Origin: Ipomoea triloba
Lineage: Eukaryota; Streptophyta; Magnoliopsida; Solanales; Convolvulaceae
Assembly: GCF_003576645.1 (NCBI RefSeq)
Contig: NC_044929.1
Location: 19,517,622-19,581,621 of the forward strand
DNA: 64,000 nt
Direction: 5' to 3'
Positions 45,705-56,534 of this stretch are shown one piece after another (within the stretch, counting starts at the first letter, position 1; every line of letters begins with the position of its first letter). The position numbers and the translations under genes are program-made. Under the pieces are notes generated by a model. It did not search any database, was not told the DNA's origin, and saw nothing but the letters and a program-made list of their open reading frames with translations.

Positions 45705-47150
45705 GAAAAAGATACAAATAAGTCATCGAACAATTTGAGAATTAGCAATTAAGCCACTGAACTCAAAAAATGTCCAAATTAATCCACGAACTTAGAAAAA
45801 AGTTGCAAGTAACATTTTTAATAGGTTACTATCCAGTTGCTGTTGATTTGGATTGCCACATGTAATCATATTTTGATAATAGTGAAAGTAAAGTGATAAA
45901 TTTTAATTATCATATTTGAATAATATAATGAAATTTAAAAAATGAGTAAATACCAATTTTGGTCCCACGACTATTAGCAAAACGATAATTTTGGTCCACA
46001 TGTTTAATTTCTACCAGTTTTGGTTCAACGATTATGGTTTTAGTACCAATTTTCATCCACGACTATTATTTTAGTGTCAAAATTCTTCGCGTTGGTCATC
46101 CATCTGTTTAAAACATGCAAAAACCTAAAATTGTTAAAGGTATTTTCGTTATTTTCAACTTAATATCCCAATTTGAGCGTGGATAAATGGATTTAAGTCC
46201 TAAGATCGATCAAAATTCGTAGTTTTTCTCCTCATTTTACCTTAATTTGAGGAGGAGAACTGTGAATTGTGATTGATCTTAGGGCTTAAATCTCTTTATT
46301 CATGCTCAATTCGGATATTGAGTTAAAAATGATGAAAATACCCTTAAAATTTTTAGATTTTGGCATGTTTTAAACGAATGGGTGACTGGCGCGATGAATT
46401 TTGGCATTAAAATAGTAGTCGTGGGACCAAAATTAGTACTAAAACAATAGTCGTGAGACAAAAATTGATAGAAATTAAACATGTGGATCAAAATTATCAC
46501 TTTGCTAATAGTAGTGGGACCAAAATTGATATTTGCTCTTTAAAAATTATATATTTTTTGTTTAAGGGAAAATGTGCAAATAAGTCATCGAACTATTTGA
46601 GAATTAGCAATTAGGCCACTGAACACAAAAAAGCTCCAAATTAATTCACGAGCTTAGAAAAAAAGTTGCAATTAACATTTTTAACAGGTTACTATCCGGT
46701 TGATGTTGATTTTGATTACTACATGTAATCATATTTTGATAATAGTGAAAGTATTACGCAAGAGTTAAAGTGAAAATTTTAAATTATCATATTTGAATTA
46801 TATAATGAAATTTAAAAAATTATATTTTTTTGTTTAATAATAATGTACACAAGTTTCATAAAATTTTAATTATATTGTTAACTTTATCCAAGTTATTGGA
46901 TTAATTTAGATTTTTTTTTTAGTTTAATGGCTTAATTATATTGTTGTTTTCTAAATATTTTGATGGTCTATTTATACCTAGTCTCAAAATATGATTACAC
47001 GGGGCAATCCAAATCAACAGCAATTGGATAGTAACCTGCTAAAAATGTTAATTGCAACTTTTTTTCGAGTTCGTGGATTAATTTGGAGTTTTTTTAGTTC
47101 AATGGCTTAATTGCTAATTCTTAAATAGTTTGATGGCCTATTTGTACCTT
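45705..47150. mobile_element. Stacked fold-back elements
   Basis: A unit with ATCGAACTATTTGAGAATTA and TTAACAGGTTACTATCCGG occurs directly at 45715-45960 and 46570-46830, and inverted at 46970-47140. The last two make a complete fold-back; the first is a partial direct copy. Confidence 0.65.
45948..46538. mobile_element. Fold-back element nested in the stack
   Basis: The left arm starts near AAATACCAATTTTGGTCCCA and the right arm ends near TGGGACCAAAATTGATATTT. The arms are about 280 bp. TTTAAAAA flanks both sides and fits an 8-9-bp duplication. It lies at the end of the partial outer copy. Confidence 0.65.
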
Positions 47151-48229
47151 TTCTTTATGTTTTTTTTTTAAAAATTATTTTGATTATGATTCCGATTTTT
47201 GTCCCTTATCAAATAAAAAAGTCTATTGTTATTAAATCCATTTTAATTATTATATATTTAATTTTGTTTTCAATTTTAATTATGATACTCGAGCATCCTC
47301 AATAATTGTATTTTTGAAAAGCTTTTGCAAGTGTGATTAGAAAAGAGAAGATGAGAGGGGAGAGAAAAAGAGAAAAAAAAAACAAAAAAAATATAAAAGA
47401 GAAAGGTGATTTTTTTTAAAAGAAGTTGAAAAGCGTCATTAACGCGCTTGGTTGGGCGCTGTGTTGCAAACTTGCAATGCACGCGACCCGAGCACAAAAT
47501 TTAGAGATTTTGATTGGTCTGACAAGTTTGATAAAAAAACAATGCCTTGTAATAGAGAGTTTTTTTTTTCTCTTTCTCTCTTTCTACTCCACTTTTTCTC
47601 CTCCACATAAACTTGTTTCTCAAAAATCACACCAAAATTACAAAAGAAAACTTCTATTGGTAATGCTCTTAATAATTAAGTGCCCATAAAATTAGACTAG
47701 GTGCCCTAAGTTCAATTGGTTCATTGAAAGAAATTATTGGTAATCATATTATTGACACGTCACACGTATATATGTTGACTAATCATGAGTGTTTGGTGAA
47801 GTTTGTCTGTGGGATTATCGCTCACAATTGGAATCTTTTTCAAAGCAAATAACACGAGCAATTCTTTTTTCTTATAAAGTAGGGAATTAGTTGTTTGGTA
47901 ACAGACAATATGTGCTATTCTAGTTAATTGATGGATCGAAGGTGGATGTTTTAGTTCACTTTTAAACTATGTTTGGATGAGAAATGAGTAGAGGGTGAGT
48001 GAGTGAGTGACTAAAATAGAGAGAAAATATTATTTTTTAAAATACTCAAAAGTGAGCTTATGATATGATTATTGTTTTTTTTTTCCTTTTTTGAATACAA
48101 GCCAAACAAACTTATATTGAAAACCCAACAAGTCATACTGTCAGAGCATAGATACTACATTGTAATTGAGTCAATAGTACTAAAAAACAAAACAAAAACA
48201 AAAACAAAAAAAAAAAAAAAAAAAAAAAN

Positions 48230-48284
<55 letters not shown>

Positions 48285-48285
48285 A
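47151..48285. other. Intergenic DNA with AGCATC MITE and poly-A
   Basis: At about 47286-47671 the ends GAGCATCCTCAATAATTG and TTGGTAATGCTCTT bound a MITE with a GC-rich spot. A SINE-tail-like fragment at 48130-48185 (ACATTGTAATTGAGTCAATA) runs into an A tract of about 80 bases containing a single N (48229). No gene is seen. Confidence 0.5.
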
Positions 48286-48289
48286 AGTC

Positions 48290-48400
48290 AGAGCACAGAG
48301 TACAACAGAAGAAATAAAACGTGGAATACAATCAGAAAAATCATTTAGCCCTATAGCGAGATTATTTAGCAACTCCTTTACTAGAACGTGAGCCACCATA
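48290..48400 (-). pseudogene. Small LINE remnant
   Basis: The minus strand reads MVAHVLVKELLNNLAIG, the N.VAH.LAK-type motif near the end of plant LINE proteins. Only about 35 codons remain. Confidence 0.4.
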
Positions 48401-49039
48401 TGATATGATTATTGTTTATGAGCTTATGATATGATTATTGTTTATGAGAGTTCATATATAATAGAGCAACTCCGTTTAAATTGGTTAAACAATTAGTTTG
48501 GTAATCATGATGTTTCAAGTTTGACACTCCATGAGAGTTGTCTATTGACATTATGTGCTTGAACCTGTCAACTATTGACAACCTAAGTTGGTTTACAAGT
48601 ACACCTTCGATTAAAAATATTACTTTGAGATTACTCATTATCTTATTAAAATATAGAGTTCAAAATTTGTGAACATAAAATTTTACAATTATAAATATAA
48701 ATTCTAAAATTATGAAAATCAACCTGGGACCTGAGTCCTTGGCATAACAACCGTAATTTGCCTATGACCCATGCCTGCGTCCACTTATTATCTTCGAACT
48801 TGCATTTTGGCCCATAATAGCATAGCATATATTAGAACAAGCCCAATTGTTTGTTTTGGAGCATATAGCTTGTACCCATAGTGATTATACATCAAAAGGG
48901 AGAAATGACATTATTGTGAAAAGTAAAAGTAGAATTATTATTTTATTTATTATTGAATTCATTTTTTTAAATAAAATTGAGAAAGAATACTTGTATTTAT
49001 CTTAGACTGTTGACTTATTTTTCAACAACTACTCACCTT
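48401..49039. other. Intergenic DNA with one repeat arm and a MITE cap
   Basis: A lone cap of the capped MITE family (GGCATAACAACCGTAATTTG) lies at 48742-48767. The stretch 48917-49005 (AAGTAAAAGTAGAATTATTA onward) is repeated at 53674-53765. Confidence 0.5.
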
Positions 49040-49257
49040 AATAAAAAAAATATCACGCACCTTAAGTAAAACAATCACGCACCTTAAGCACATCAACCAC
49101 ACACCTTAAGTTTCAAGAACTACTCACCTTAAACACAACACAGTGACACACGCACCTTAAGCGCAAAATCCACGCACCTTAAGTACAAAACTCACACACC
49201 TTAAGCACAAAAAGCACGAACCTTAAGAAAGAAAATCACGCACCTTAAAATTTGATC
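49040..49257. repeat. Minisatellite of CACGCACCTTAAG
   Basis: About ten copies are spaced 20-30 bp apart. They are the reverse complement of the 355-815 array. The word CAAAAATTACCAAATTG follows at 49264. Confidence 0.7.
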
Positions 49258-49371
49258 TAGATGCAAAAATTACCAAATTGTCAACACATTTTTTGTTTTA
49301 TAATTTTGGTAATCATGAACGTTGATTTAAGCAAGATCCATGACTCAGATTTAACCGTACCACCGCACTGT

Positions 49372-49374
<3 letters not shown>

Positions 49375-49459
<85 letters not shown>
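49375..49459. repeat. TG/TA compound microsatellite
   Basis: A TG run (about 49372-49384) passes into about 37 TA units. Tyr-Ile ORFs across it are by-products. Confidence 0.95.
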
Positions 49460-49462
<3 letters not shown>

Positions 49463-49614
49463 CTTAAATTGTTATAAGATTAGAAATTTATATATTATAC
49501 ATGCTTTAATAAAAAAAAATTAGAACTTTGTTTTTCCAAAAAAAATGTTTAATTTTTCACGCTAATTTTTATTAAGTTATAGAAAGTTTATATTGACTAA
49601 AGTTTATTTGCACC

Positions 49615-49745
49615 CCCACATGGGAGGGGGTGGGTTCGAGCTACAGTGGAGGCGATATTGGCTCTTTCGGCTTCATTTGGTTGAGAAAGTAGCTATGAAC
49701 ATATACTACATTGTAACGGAGTCAATAGTACTCAAAACAAGTTTA
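49615..49745 (+). mobile_element. SINE fragment
   Basis: It contains B-box-like GGGTTCGAGCTACAGTGGAG, then GAAAGTAGCTATGAACATA and ACATTGTAACGGAGTCAATA. It is the same family as 3037-3790, truncated at the head. Confidence 0.6.
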
Positions 49746-49968
49746 TTTGCAATAAAAAAAATAAAAAATAAAAAATGAAGTTCTAAAAGAACTACAATGA
49801 ACTAATAGTGATATTATATTGGTTTCTTAAAAAAACGCTCTATGAGTGTTAATTTAAAATAGTAAACATGTCACCCGTGTTGGAATAGTTTTTGTAATCC
49901 AAAATAAATTGTAATGGTCTTATTAATAAATATTAATATCACAAAATAAATTGCAATAGTCTTATTAA

Positions 49969-52497
49969 TCTATATCTATACTATATATAAAAGTAAAATC
50001 CTTCTCACAAATTTTCCCGCTCAAATTTTTGTTAATATTAATTACTTAATTTATTTGTAAAATAATTAATAATTCTTAATTGGTAAAAAGATGTTACATG
50101 AAAATTAATTAATATCTATTAACTGGTAATATTGTTTCAAATAAGTCTACACCAATAAGGAAATAATCATTTATTTTATTTTTTGTAAATTCACGTTAAT
50201 AACATCAATAATATGTTATTAATACGCGCACATCAAGTTCCAATAAATTATTAGGTACGATAATTATAATATTTTAAAATATGCTAGGGGATCATGACCA
50301 AACAATTGATATAAAACAATAAATGTAGAATATAGCCATTCTTAGATGCTTTCTATTAAAAATACCAATAAATAAAATAGGATATGATATGAAAATCAAT
50401 TTTGAGGAAATATATTTAATATTTAATAATTTTATAATATTCAATATTTAATAAATTTAGTATACAGTAATAAATTAATTAATCTATATATTCTATTAAT
50501 TTTATTCTATTATATTAAAATTAATTCTACTCTCTTTTTATTAATCTATACTATATATAAAAGTAAAATCCTCCTCCCAAATTTTTTCCGATCAAATTTT
50601 TGTTAATATTAATTACTTAATTTATCTGTAAAATAATTAATAAATCTTAATTGGTAAAAAAATGTTACATGAAAATTAATTAATATCTATTAATTGGTAA
50701 TATTGTTTCCCATAAGTCTACACCAATAAGGAAATAATCATTTATTTTATTTTTTTGAAAATTCACGTTAATAACATCAATAATACGTTATTAACACACG
50801 CATATCCAGTTTCAATAAATTATTAGGTGTAATAATTATAATGTTTTAAAAATATACTCGAGGATCACGACCAAGCAATTGATATATATATGAACAATAA
50901 ATGTAGAATATATTCATTCTTAAATGGTGTCTGTTAAAAATATCAATAAATAAAATAGGATTATGAATGAAATCAATTTTGAGGAAATATATTTAATATT
51001 TAAAAATTGTATAATATTTAATATTTAATAAATTTAGTATATAGTAATAAATTAATTAATATATATATTCTATTAATTTTAATCTATTATATTAAAATTC
51101 TCTTATTATTAATCTATACTATATATAAAAGTAAAATCCTCCTCCCAAATTTTCCCGCTCAAACTTTTGTTAATATTAATTGCATAATTTATTGGTAAAA
51201 TAATTAATAAATCTAATTAGTAAAAAAATTTATATGAAAATTAAATAATATCTATTAATTGGTAATATTGTTTCAAATAAGTCTACATCAATAAGGAAAT
51301 AACCATTTATTTTATTCTTTGCAATTCATGTTAATAACATCAATAATACGCTATTAACACGCACACATCCAGTTCCAATAAATTATTAGGTGCAATAATT
51401 ATAATATTTTAAAATATGCTAGGAGATTACGACTAAACAATTGATATATGAACAATGTAGAATATATTCATTCTTAAATGTTGTACATTAAAAATAACAA
51501 TAAATAAAATAGGATACGAAATGAAAATCAATTTTGAGGAAATATATTTAATATTTAATAATTGTATAATATTTAATATTTAATAAATTTAGTATAGAGT
51601 AATAAATTAATTAATCTATATATTTTATTAATTTTATTCTATTATATTAAAAATAATTCTATTCTCTTTTCACTAATCTATACTTCTATACTATATATAA
51701 AAGTAAAATCCTTCTCCCAAATTTTCCCGTGCAAATTTTTGTTGATATTAATTACTTAATTTATTGGTAAAATAATTAATAAATATTAATTGGTAAAAAA
51801 ATGTTATATGAAAATTAAATAGTATATATTAATTGGTAATATTGTTTCAAATAAGTCTACACCAATAAGGAAATAATCATTAATTTATTTTATTTTTTAC
51901 AAATTCACATTAATAACATCAATAATACGTTATTAACAGACGCACATCCAGTTCCAATAAATTATTGGGTGTAATAATTATAATATTTTAGAAATATGCT
52001 CGGGGATCACGACCATGCAATTGATATATGAACAATAAATGTAGAATATATTCATTCTTAAATGGAGTCTATTAAAAATATCAATAAATAAAATAGGATA
52101 AGGAATGAAAATTAATTTTGAGGAAATATATCTAATATTCAATAATTGTATAATATTTAATATATTTAGTATACAGTAATAAATTAATTAATCTATATAT
52201 TCTATTAAAATTAATTCTATTCTCTCATTATTAATCTATACTCTATATAAAAGTAAAATCATCCTTCCAAATTTTCAAGACTGGGTGCATATATATATGC
52301 ACGTTGGCTATTAATTATGCAATTATTTGCTCAAATTGAACCAATTATAAATCAAAAAACATAATCGATCAAACTAAATTCTTCAATTGCACTATTTAAT
52401 ATCCGATGTTATAATTTACGTAATTGGATATCAATCTAAATATTCTTAACATATTATAGCAAATCCATTTCGTGCAACGCACGTGCGAAAATACTAG
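49969..52497 (+). mobile_element. Helitron with tandemly repeated 5' segments
   Basis: Helitrons start TC and end CTAG after a short hairpin, between A and T. The word TCTATACTATATATAAAAG recurs, its CTATATATAA core starting at 49981, 50551, 51119, 51691 and (as CTCTATATAA) 52241. Four units of 570, 568, 572 and 550 bp are closely alike from end to end. The fifth copy changes after about 40 bp into a 3' segment with the hairpin CGCACGTGCG and terminal CTAG (52494-52497) followed by T. No rep/helicase is inside. Confidence 0.75.
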
Positions 52498-52776
52498 TAA
52501 ATATTTATATCAATATTGAATCGTTATTAATGTGAATGAATATTTGGCACGCTACATTTCATTCTGCAATGTTGGTTAAGATATCTTATTTAACTATTTC
52601 AAATTAAATGTTACTTTTTTATTGCTTCTTTTTTAAATGTCTATAATAATGCTAATTTTGTGTACAATTATTAATCAACTGACGAATTTTTATTAAAGAC
52701 TGAAATTACATCGAATGACATATTTACATCATTTGTTAAATATTATATACTTTGAAATCATTCATTAACATTAAAG

Positions 52777-53236
52777 GTCGGGTCACCTGTGATGTTTATG
52801 AGAAATATTGACTACACTCTTGACATTTGCAATGGTACTCGATTGGTTGTAACGAAATCAACTGACCATGTTATAGAAACATGCACATTGGCAAGGACAA
52901 ATGCTGACACCAATGTACTAATAGCTAGAATGACTATCACTTCATCAGACCCAAGACTGCCATTCAAGTTTAACAGAAGACAATTTCCATTGATGTTTTT
53001 CTATGCAATAACTATCAACAAAAGTCAAGGTCAAACACTATCGAATGTTGGCTTGCTATTATAGAAACAAGTTTTCGTTTATTGTCAATTGTATGTGGCA
53101 TGTGATTGCATCAAGAGTGAGTAATCTTGACGGGTTCAAAATCTTAATTTGTGGTGAACCCGAAAGATTTTGTACTTCTACTACTAATTTAGTTATACAG
53201 AGGTTTTTAATAAATTGTAATTTATATTTTCAATAA
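52777..53236 (+). pseudogene. Broken PIF1-type Helitron helicase, C-terminal part
   Basis: The open frame 52783-53061 starts GSPVMFMRNID, includes CNGTRLVVTK and RRQFPLMFFYAITINKSQGQ, and ends in a stop. NKSQGQTL is a conserved motif of PIF1-family helicases. After a frameshift, 53075-53165 reads VIASRVSNLDGFKILICGEP, the family's motif VI region and end. The N-terminal helicase, replication-initiator (HUH) and zinc-finger domains are missing. Such helicases drive rolling-circle transposition of Helitrons; this copy is inactive. Confidence 0.75.
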
Positions 53237-53317
53237 TAACATAGAATCGAACATTAAGTTTTGTTAGTAATTATAACACACATTTTCGTAAACTATATTA
53301 TATTATTATTCTCTTTC

Positions 53318-53320
<3 letters not shown>

Positions 53321-53357
<37 letters not shown>
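53321..53357. repeat. TTA microsatellite
   Basis: About twelve TTA/ATT units. Confidence 0.9.
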
Positions 53358-53394
53358 TGAAATGAAGGAAAGGGAAAACCTCAGCCAGGACAAA

Positions 53395-53575
53395 GCCCAG
53401 CTTAATTAACAGGAAAGAACACACCAACAACACCTCTATCATTTACAAGATCCCCCAAATATATGAACTGGAGGCCATACAAATTCAATCAAATCACAGT
53501 CGCGGTTGATTGCTACCTTTACTAAAACATCAGCTAATACATTATCCTCCATGGGGCAGTAAGAGATACACATCA
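53395..53575 (-). pseudogene. LINE remnant inside Helitron relic
   Basis: The minus strand reads MEDNVLADVLVKVAINRDCD then LIEFVWPPVHIFGGS, similar to the end of plant LINE RNase H-like regions (N.LAD.LAK and a W.PP motif). Confidence 0.45.
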
Positions 53576-53671
53576 TCTAATTCTCTTTCTTTTATTATAA
53601 ATGTTATAACAATATTTTATATTTAATTATATAAGTTTAGACTGTGCATCGCACATGACAATATCTAGTTA

Positions 53672-53765
53672 TTGTGAATAGTAAAAGTAGAATTATTATT
53701 TTATTTACTATTGAATTCTCTTTTTTTTTTTTAATTGAGAAAGAATACTTGTATTTATCTTTTAC
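53672..53765 (+). repeat. Direct copy of 48915-49005
   Basis: About 90 bp (AGTAAAAGTAGAATTATTAT and GAGAAAGAATACTTGTATTT) match 48917-49005 in the same orientation. They bracket the Helitron cluster. Confidence 0.7.
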
Positions 53766-53856
53766 CTATAATAATAATAATAATATATTAATAGTGAATA
53801 TTTTTTTTTGTGTTTTTAGTTTTTTTTTTTTTAAAATGGTGATTCTATTAGACTAA

Positions 53857-54374
53857 GGGTCTGTTTGGAAAGCAGGAAAATGACTTCTGGAAAATGAGTC
53901 ATTTTCCGGAAAGCAGTTTCATTTCCAGTGTTTGGATATATTATGAAAAACTGTCTTTGTGTGTTTGGTTCATTTTCTGTAAAATGGATAGAATTGTATA
54001 ATTAAACATTGTAATTGTTTTATTTAAAACATAAAAAATTATAATAGTTATTAAAATAATGGTATTTAATAAAAAATAGAATTTATATAAAAAATAAAAA
54101 AAAATTAAAAAAATGTAGCAAAGGTTTTCGGCGGTTTCCCCACCTCCTTGGTCCATGGTCATGGGTGATATGGCTTGGTTTTGGTCAAGAACATGTGAAA
54201 CAGTTATTCTGTCGATTCCGTAAAATGACTTATGGAAAAAAAATTCCGTAAGTTATTTTCCGGAAAAATGAACTGATTTTCCTTGGTCAACGCCACATTT
54301 TCTGGACGTTGCCAAACACAGAAAACTCGGAAAACATTTTCCGGAAGTCATTTTACGGGTTACCAAACACACCC
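53857..54374. mobile_element. Tourist-like element, different interior
   Basis: The ends GGGTCTGTTTGG and CCAAACACACCC are flanked by TAA on both sides (53854-53856, 54375-54377). Subterminal TCATTTTCCGGAAAGCAG-type words are inverted across the element. It is 518 bp, with no transposase. Confidence 0.85.
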
Positions 54375-54639
54375 TAAGTAAATGTTTGTTGAGTTTGTTC
54401 CTAGTCTTTAGCCTTGAGTATAGTTGTTAATGTAGAGTCATTATCTGTAAACTGTCTGTGAAGGCTAAACGTTTGTAGTAGTGGAAAGTTATTTAAGTTT
54501 AGTGGTTAGTGGGTGAGAAATTATAATGTGAACACGAGTCTAAAATACATAATTTATATACTGAATGTTCACAATTTTTTATATGTATAACTATTGTAAG
54601 TGGGTTAACACCCTTGGGGTTTAATATTCATGGTGAACC

Positions 54640-54792
54640 CTCACGTAGTATCTGTTCATAGCTACTTTCTCAACCTACTGAAGCACAACGAGTCAATAGT
54701 TGACTCCACTGAGGTTCAAACCCACTCCCATCATCCATGTGAGAGTGTTAATTGGGACACCGGATGCCACTTAACCACAAGGTCTTTGGCAA
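54640..54792 (-). mobile_element. SINE, fairly complete
   Basis: On the minus strand it reads GCCAAAGACCTTGTGGTTAA, then ATCCGGTGTCCCAATTAACA, B-box-like GGTTTGAACCTCAGTGGAG, and GAAAGTAGCTATGAACAGAT. It is the best reference copy for the interrupted SINE at 3037-3790. A MITE-core fragment lies just upstream (54525-54600). Confidence 0.65.
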
Positions 54793-54963
54793 TAGGAAAA
54801 AACAATTTGTGAAGATTATAGTTTATTTGTGGAGTCTCCCTTTCTATCATGATTTTTAAAAACAATACTCCATAAGTCCATAATATACAAAAGAAACTAT
54901 GCAAAGTTATTTGTGAAACTTATTTTAAGAAAATTTACGCTAATTTTTAATATATATATATAT

Positions 54964-55706
54964 AGTTAATTCCATCAAAGGTCCATTGTCTTTAGTGGCA
55001 ATTCCAAATTTAGTCCCAGACTATTGTTTTTGCCAGACTATTAGTTTTTGAACGCTTTTAGTCATTCTCATGACTTTTCCTATTTTTAGTAAGGGCATTT
55101 TTGTCTCTTCATATTTTCTTTTGTTATTTTTTCTGGTTTCAACCGGTTTAATTGGTTTAGGAATTTACTAAACATCGATTGAAAAATCTGGTTACCAAAA
55201 ATCAGAGGTTACCTAACGTCCTAAGCCAATTAAATTGGAATTGGTTGAAATCGGAGAAATAACAAAAGAAAAATATGAAAAGATAAAAATGCCCTTACTA
55301 AAAATAGAAAAAGTCATGAGAAGGACTAAAAGTATCCAAGAAATAATAGTCACGGATGTTAAATGACAAAAACGATAGTCTTAGACTAAATTTGGAATTG
55401 CTACCAAAGACAGGCAAATTATTGCATGGACCATGGTCCAGTGTGGACCAAAAATAAAAAGTACATTATTTTTGTTCTGAAGGTACATTATTTTTATACT
55501 GTAGGTACATTATTTGATAGTATATATCAAATAATGTACCTTCAGTACAAAAATAATGTACCCTAAAATAATGTACCTACAGTACAAAAATCATGTACCT
55601 TCAGTACAAAAATAATGTACTTTTTATTTTTTGTCTACACAACTGTGTGGACCATGGTCCATGCAATAATAGTTGCCAAAGACAATGGACCTCTGGTGGA
55701 ACTCTA
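54964..55706. mobile_element. Fold-back element carrying a nested capped MITE
   Basis: The left arm starts AGTTAATTCCATCAAAGGTC and the right arm ends GGACCTCTGGTGGAACTCTA. The arms are about 270 bp and include inverted AAAGTCATGAGAAGGACTAA words. The right arm is interrupted at CCAAAGACA by the 55413-55675 element. Confidence 0.7.
55413..55675 (+). mobile_element. Capped Mutator-like MITE, AATGTACCTTCAG core
   Basis: It starts GGCAAATTATTGCATGGACC and ends GGTCCATGCAATAATAGTTG. The target duplication CCAAAGACA is perfect (55404-55412, 55676-55684). The core has about seven AATAATGTACCTTCAGTAC-type units, inverted around the centre near 55515. Confidence 0.88.
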
Positions 55707-55769
55707 TATATATACAAACATTATCCAATATCTTTACCATTGTGATACCAATCCAAATCCAATCTAAAA

Positions 55770-56317
55770 GCAAATTATGCTAAGGTGGACATGGGTCCAA
55801 AATTATGTCGTTTTTGTCTCTTTTTTTTTTTTTTTTTTTTTTTTAATTAGTAAACATATTGCTGAATATAGAGTTGTCCAAAAATGTGTGAATGTAGAGG
55901 TTTCAAAGTGTGAATGTAGAGTATATAAATCATGAATGTAGAGTATAGATTGTGTGAATGTAGAGTTGCTCATAAATGTGTGAATGTGGAGGTTTCAAAT
56001 TGTGAATATGGAGTATAGAAATCGTGAATGTAGAGTTATGCATGTGTGAATTTGTAATAGAGTTAAGAAGTTCTAGCAACTTGTAGCCCTGTAATGTGTG
56101 AATGTGGAGTTCTCAAGTTGTGAATGTGTAGTATGGGACCTGTGAATATAGAGTTTTGACTGTCTGAATGCATAACAGTGGTAATATAATTACTAAACAT
56201 ATAATCTTGTAATGTGTGAATGTAGAGTTTACAAATTGTGAATGTAGAGTATAGTGTATGTGAATGTAGACCCAGGTTCACCGCAAGGTGAACCTGGGTC
56301 CACGGCATAACAACCCC
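55770..56317 (+). mobile_element. Capped Mutator-like MITE, TGTGAATG core
   Basis: It starts GCAAATTATGCTAAGGTGG and ends GGTCCACGGCATAACAACCC. It is the reverse complement of 32763-33323, core included (GTTCTAGCAACTTGTAGCC). The flanks AATCTAAAA (55761-55769) and AATCTAAAT (56318-56326) match at 8 of 9 bases. Confidence 0.85.
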
Positions 56318-56534
56318 AATCTAAATCGCATTCACAAAGTGTAATCCAAAATTCTTTAATATGATTCACCCTTTATTAAATAAAAAAATATTCATAATTT
56401 AGTTTTTTAAGACGGAGAACATAATGTAATCCATTATTATTATATTGTGGGAACCGGGAAGTATCGAAAGATCCTTGAACACACTGTGCGCACGCATAAA
56501 CCACTCTCATGCAAAGTTGCGGTTATTGAAAACA

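Larger units (their letters stand above)
52498..53669 (+). mobile_element. Remnant of a second Helitron
   Basis: It ends with the hairpin TGTGCATCGCACA, TGACAATAT and CTAG at about 53666-53669. It carries a broken helicase and a LINE scrap. Its 5' end is not visible and may lie left of the 49969-52497 element, which could be nested within it. Confidence 0.5.

Noticed and set aside
48072..48399. Poly-Lys and poly-Phe ORFs
   Set aside because: They are read from an A tract with an N, not from a gene.
56445..56534. N-terminal extension of ADT by 30 codons
   Set aside because: The frame is open but contains no ATG, so the first ATG at 56535 is the start.
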